A DNA stretch of 64,000 nt from Streptomyces griseoluteus (GTDB taxonomy: Bacteria > Actinomycetota > Actinomycetes > Streptomycetales > Streptomycetaceae). The stretch is taken from NCBI GenBank assembly GCA_000717735.1, contig JOBE01000041.1, forward strand, positions 26,781 to 90,780, written 5' to 3'. This document shows positions 61,605 through 64,000 of this stretch, piece after piece. How positions within the stretch are numbered: the first letter of the stretch is position 1; each line of letters starts with the position of its first letter. The position numbers and the translations under genes are program-made. The notes under the pieces are model-generated. The model saw only the letters and a program-made list of their open reading frames with translations. It was not told the DNA's origin and ran no database searches.

Positions 61605-61623
61605 TGTTCGACAATGCTGAACA
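61605..61623. promoter_or_regulatory. GylR operator before gylR
   Basis: 19-bp dyad TGTTCGACA-A-TGCTGAACA, seven of nine arm positions paired, 26 bases before the gylR start. Similar to the site before glpF; autoregulation. Confidence 0.8.
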
Positions 61624-61645
61624 CTATCGGTCGATGTCGACCTTG

Positions 61646-61659
61646 TGTCACACCTGACA
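61646..61659. promoter_or_regulatory. TGTCA-N4-TGACA inverted repeat in the gylR-metH gap
   Basis: Perfect 5+4+5 inverted repeat about 165 bases before the metH ATG and 67 before gylR. It could serve either promoter; no regulator known. Confidence 0.4.
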
Positions 61660-61765
61660 GTGTCGGGCAAGAACGGGCCGGACCGGGAGTCCCCGCACAC
61701 AGGATGCCGTCCGGCCTGTGGGACGCCGTGTCCACCCCGAGGCGAGCGCGGTTACGCTGGCCCCG

Positions 61766-61787
61766 TGCACCCTCCTCCGAAGGTGCA
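61766..61787 (+). other. Leader hairpin of metH
   Basis: TGCACC / GGTGCA stem with a 10-base loop in the 5' leader, 35 bases before the metH ATG. No cobalamin- or SAH-riboswitch consensus could be recognised around it. Confidence 0.35.
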
Positions 61788-61822
61788 AAGCCGACAGCCG
61801 TCGCACCCCTGGGAGCTCATCC

Positions 61823-64000
61823 ATGGCCTCGTTGCCGACCCCTTCCGCCGATAGCCGGACCCGTGCCGCAGCCCTCCGTGAGGCGCTCGCGAGCCGTGTC
61901 GTCGTCGCCGACGGCGCCATGGGCACCATGCTCCAGGCGCAGGACCCCACGCTCGAGGACTTCCAGAACCTCGAAGGATGCAACGAGATCCTGAACGTCA
62001 CCCGGCCGGACATCGTCCGCTCGGTGCACCGGGAGTACTTCGAGGCCGGCGTCGACTGCGTCGAGACCAACACCTTCGGCTCCAACCATTCGGCGGCGGG
62101 CGAGTACGACATCGCCGACCGGATCTTGGAGCTGTCCGAGGCCGGCGCCCGGATCGCCCGCGAGGTCGCCGACGAGTTCGGCGCCCGGGACGGCCGCCAG
62201 CGCTGGGTGCTCGGCTCGATCGGCCCCGGCACCAAGCTGCCGTCGCTCGGCCACATCGGGTACGGCGTACTGCGCGACGGCTACCAGCAGAACGCCGAGG
62301 GCCTGCTCGCCGGAGGCGCCGACGCCCTGATCGTCGAGACCACCCAGGACCTGCTGCAGACCAAGGCGAGCCTCATCGGCGCCCGCCGCGCGATGGAAGC
62401 CGTCGGGCTCGACGTACCCCTGATCTGTTCGCTCGCCTTCGAGACCACGGGCGTCATGCTGCTCGGCTCCGAGATCGGCGCGGCGCTGACCGCCCTCGAG
62501 CCCCTCGGCATCGACCTGATCGGCCTGAACTGCTCCACCGGCCCGGCCGAGATGAGCGAGCACCTGCGCTACCTCGCCCGCCACTCCCGTACGCCGCTCA
62601 TGTGCATGCCGAACGCCGGCCTGCCCATCCTGACCAAGGACGGCGCGTACTTCCCGCTCACGGCGCCCGAGATGGCCGACGCGCAGGAGAACTTCGTCCG
62701 CGACTACGGCCTCTCGCTGGTCGGCGGCTGCTGCGGCTCGACCCCCGAGCACCTGCGCCAGGTCGTCGAGCGCGTCCAGGGGCTCACCCCCGGCGCGCGC
62801 GACCCGCGCCCGGAGCCCGGCGCCGCCTCGCTCTACCAGACCGTGCCGTTCCGCCAGGACACCGCGTACATGGCGATCGGCGAGCGCACGAACGCCAACG
62901 GCTCCAAGAAGTTCCGCGAGGCCATGCTCGAAGGCCGCTGGGACGACTGCGTCGAGATGGCCCGCGACCAGATCCGCGAGGGCGCGCACATGCTCGACCT
63001 GTGCGTCGACTACGTGGGCCGCGACGGCGTCGCCGACATGGAGGAGCTCGCCGGCCGCTTCGCGACCGCCTCCACGCTGCCCATCGTCCTGGACTCCACC
63101 GAGGTGGACGTCCTGCGGGCCGGCCTGGAGAAGCTCGGCGGCCGGGCCGTCATCAACTCGGTCAACTACGAGGACGGCGACGGTCCCGAGTCCCGCTTCG
63201 CCAAGGTCACCCGGCTGGCCCAGGAGCACGGCGCCGCGCTCATCGCGCTCACCATCGACGAGGAGGGCCAGGCCCGCACCGCCGAGCACAAGGTCGCCAT
63301 CGCCGAGCGGCTCATCGAGGACCTCACCGGCAACTGGGGCATCCACGAGTCCGACATCCTCATCGACACCCTGACCTTCACCATCTGCACCGGTCAGGAG
63401 GAGTCGCGGAAGGACGGCATCGCCACGATCGAGGCGATCCGCGAGCTGAAGCGCCGCCGCCCGGACGTCCAGACCACGCTGGGCCTCTCCAACATCTCCT
63501 TCGGTCTGAACCCGGCCGCCCGCATCCTCCTCAACTCCGTCTTCCTCGACGAGTGCGTCAAGGCGGGCCTGGACTCGGCGATCGTCCACGCCTCGAAGAT
63601 CCTGCCCATCGCCCGCTTCGACGACGAGCAGGTCACCACCGCCCTCGACCTGATCTACGACCGGCGCTCCGAGGGCTACGACCCGCTGCAGAAGCTGATG
63701 GCCCTGTTCGAGGGCGTCAACACCAAGTCGATGAAGGCCGGCAAGACCGAGGAACTCCTCGCCCTGCCGCTGGACGAGCGCCTCAAGCGCCGGATCGTCG
63801 ACGGCGAGAAGAACGGCCTGGAGGCCGACCTCGACGAGGCCCTGACGCTGCGGCCCGCCCTGGAGATCGTCAACGAGATCCTGCTCGACGGCATGAAGAC
63901 CGTGGGCGAGCTGTTCGGCTCCGGCCAGATGCAGCTGCCGTTCGTGCTCCAGTCCGCCGAGGTCATGAAGACGGCCGTCGCCCACCTCGAACCGCACATG
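61823..64000 (+). CDS. metH: Cobalamin-dependent methionine synthase (5' part, cut by the window end)
   Basis: The first 726 codons of MetH, open to the last base. Homocysteine-binding domain (about 1-320): VVADGAMGTMLQ, zinc Cys in GLNCSTGP and the pair in VGGCCGSTPEH. Pterin-binding domain from about 350: AIGERTNANGSKKFREAM, and VLDSTE and INSVNYEDG segments. The four-helix cap of the B12 module begins near 640 (TEELLALPLDERLKRRIVDG). The cobalamin-binding DxHxxG and the activation domain lie beyond the window. It transfers a methyl group from 5-methyl-THF via cobalamin to homocysteine. ATG at 61823, divergent from gylR. Confidence 0.96.
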   Translation, partial: MASLPTPSADSRTRAAALREALASRVVVADGAMGTMLQAQDPTLEDFQNLEGCNEILNVTRPDIVRSVHREYFEAGVDCVETNTFGSNHSAAGEYDIADRILELSEAGARIAREVADEFGARDGRQRWVLGSIGPGTKLPSLGHIGYGVLRDGYQQNAEGLLAGGADALIVETTQDLLQTKASLIGARRAMEAVGLDVPLICSLAFETTGVMLLGSEIGAALTALEPLGIDLIGLNCSTGPAEMSEHLRYLARHSRTPLMCMPNAGLPILTKDGAYFPLTAPEMADAQENFVRDYGLSLVGGCCGSTPEHLRQVVERVQGLTPGARDPRPEPGAASLYQTVPFRQDTAYMAIGERTNANGSKKFREAMLEGRWDDCVEMARDQIREGAHMLDLCVDYVGRDGVADMEELAGRFATASTLPIVLDSTEVDVLRAGLEKLGGRAVINSVNYEDGDGPESRFAKVTRLAQEHGAALIALTIDEEGQARTAEHKVAIAERLIEDLTGNWGIHESDILIDTLTFTICTGQEESRKDGIATIEAIRELKRRRPDVQTTLGLSNISFGLNPAARILLNSVFLDECVKAGLDSAIVHASKILPIARFDDEQVTTALDLIYDRRSEGYDPLQKLMALFEGVNTKSMKAGKTEELLALPLDERLKRRIVDGEKNGLEADLDEALTLRPALEIVNEILLDGMKTVGELFGSGQMQLPFVLQSAEVMKTAVAHLEPHM

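Noticed and set aside
61640..61822. Cobalamin or SAH riboswitch upstream of metH
   Set aside because: No B12-box or SAH-riboswitch core could be found; only a short hairpin. A covariance-model search would settle it.
61817..63997. Long open frame on the minus strand opposite metH
   Set aside because: A 726-codon antisense frame with repetitive Val/Gly/Ala composition lacking any family motif, caused by high GC in third positions. MetH on the plus strand has all domains.

Overview
The window is chromosomal DNA from a Streptomyces-type actinomycete. The evidence is very high GC, frequent GTG starts, GTGA/ATGA gene overlaps, two chaplin genes (chpH and a sortase-anchored long chaplin), mycothiol genes (mshC and an MscR-like dehydrogenase), a glycerol operon headed by an IclR regulator of GylR type, and SoxR. 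From memory, the order metH - gylR - glpF - glpK - glpD - PAC2 - mshC - SCO1664-like - DUF3090 - phosphatase ... chaplins ... gluconate genes matches the core region around SCO1657-SCO1680 of S. coelicolor. No insertion sequence, prophage, CRISPR array, rRNA or origin was seen. One tRNA (Leu, anticodon GAG) is present. No gap between called genes exceeds 300 bases; the longest (about 190-255 bases) lie at 49510-49759, 56442-56629, 60562-60814 and 61580-61822.

Region by region. 1-14 kb: alcohol dehydrogenase; DsbA-like protein; a YdcZ transporter facing a TetR regulator across twin operators; a two-component system divergent from a two-gene ABC exporter; EamA exporter; ArsR; TetR plus acyl-CoA dehydrogenase; YiaA/B membrane protein; TetR convergent with a MaoC protein; SoxR. 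14-19 kb: serine hydrolase, erythromycin-esterase-like secreted enzyme and a Tat-exported NamZ-type muramidase. 18.4-22.2 kb: SDR, KstR2-like TetR, and an acyl-CoA dehydrogenase + APH-kinase pair that looks like a split version of animal ACAD10/11. 22.3-27 kb: glucarate-dehydratase-like enolase, MBL hydrolase, a histidine-rich metal-binding candidate, twin DUF202 membrane proteins, Nudix. 26.5-29.7 kb: a 3alpha/20beta-hydroxysteroid-dehydrogenase-like SDR with TetR, divergent from a KstD-like flavoprotein.

29.7-33.5 kb holds the most unusual unit: a small two-helix membrane protein overlapping by 4 bp a 1118-residue NACHT-HEAT STAND ATPase. The two proteins share a short motif (consensus xLxQ[IV]xxVxG[DS]Vx[IV]), two copies in the membrane protein and one at the N-terminus of the ATPase. 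This resembles the matched amyloid-type signalling motifs of bacterial NLR systems and suggests an immune or regulated-cell-death pair.

33.9-40.2 kb: gluconate permease, gluconokinase and divergent GntR regulator; amino-acid permease; mycothiol-dependent formaldehyde dehydrogenase with an MBL partner. 40-50.6 kb: RluA-type pseudouridine synthase, tRNA-Leu, M20 peptidase, chaplins, DUF5703, a RecD2-like protein whose ATPase motifs are lost, aldo-keto reductase, F420-type oxidoreductase, ferritin-like protein. 50.6-56.4 kb: CorA, the conserved mshC neighbourhood and PAC2. 56.6-64 kb: glpD, glpK, glpF and gylR (all minus strand), then the first 726 codons of metH, cut by the window end.
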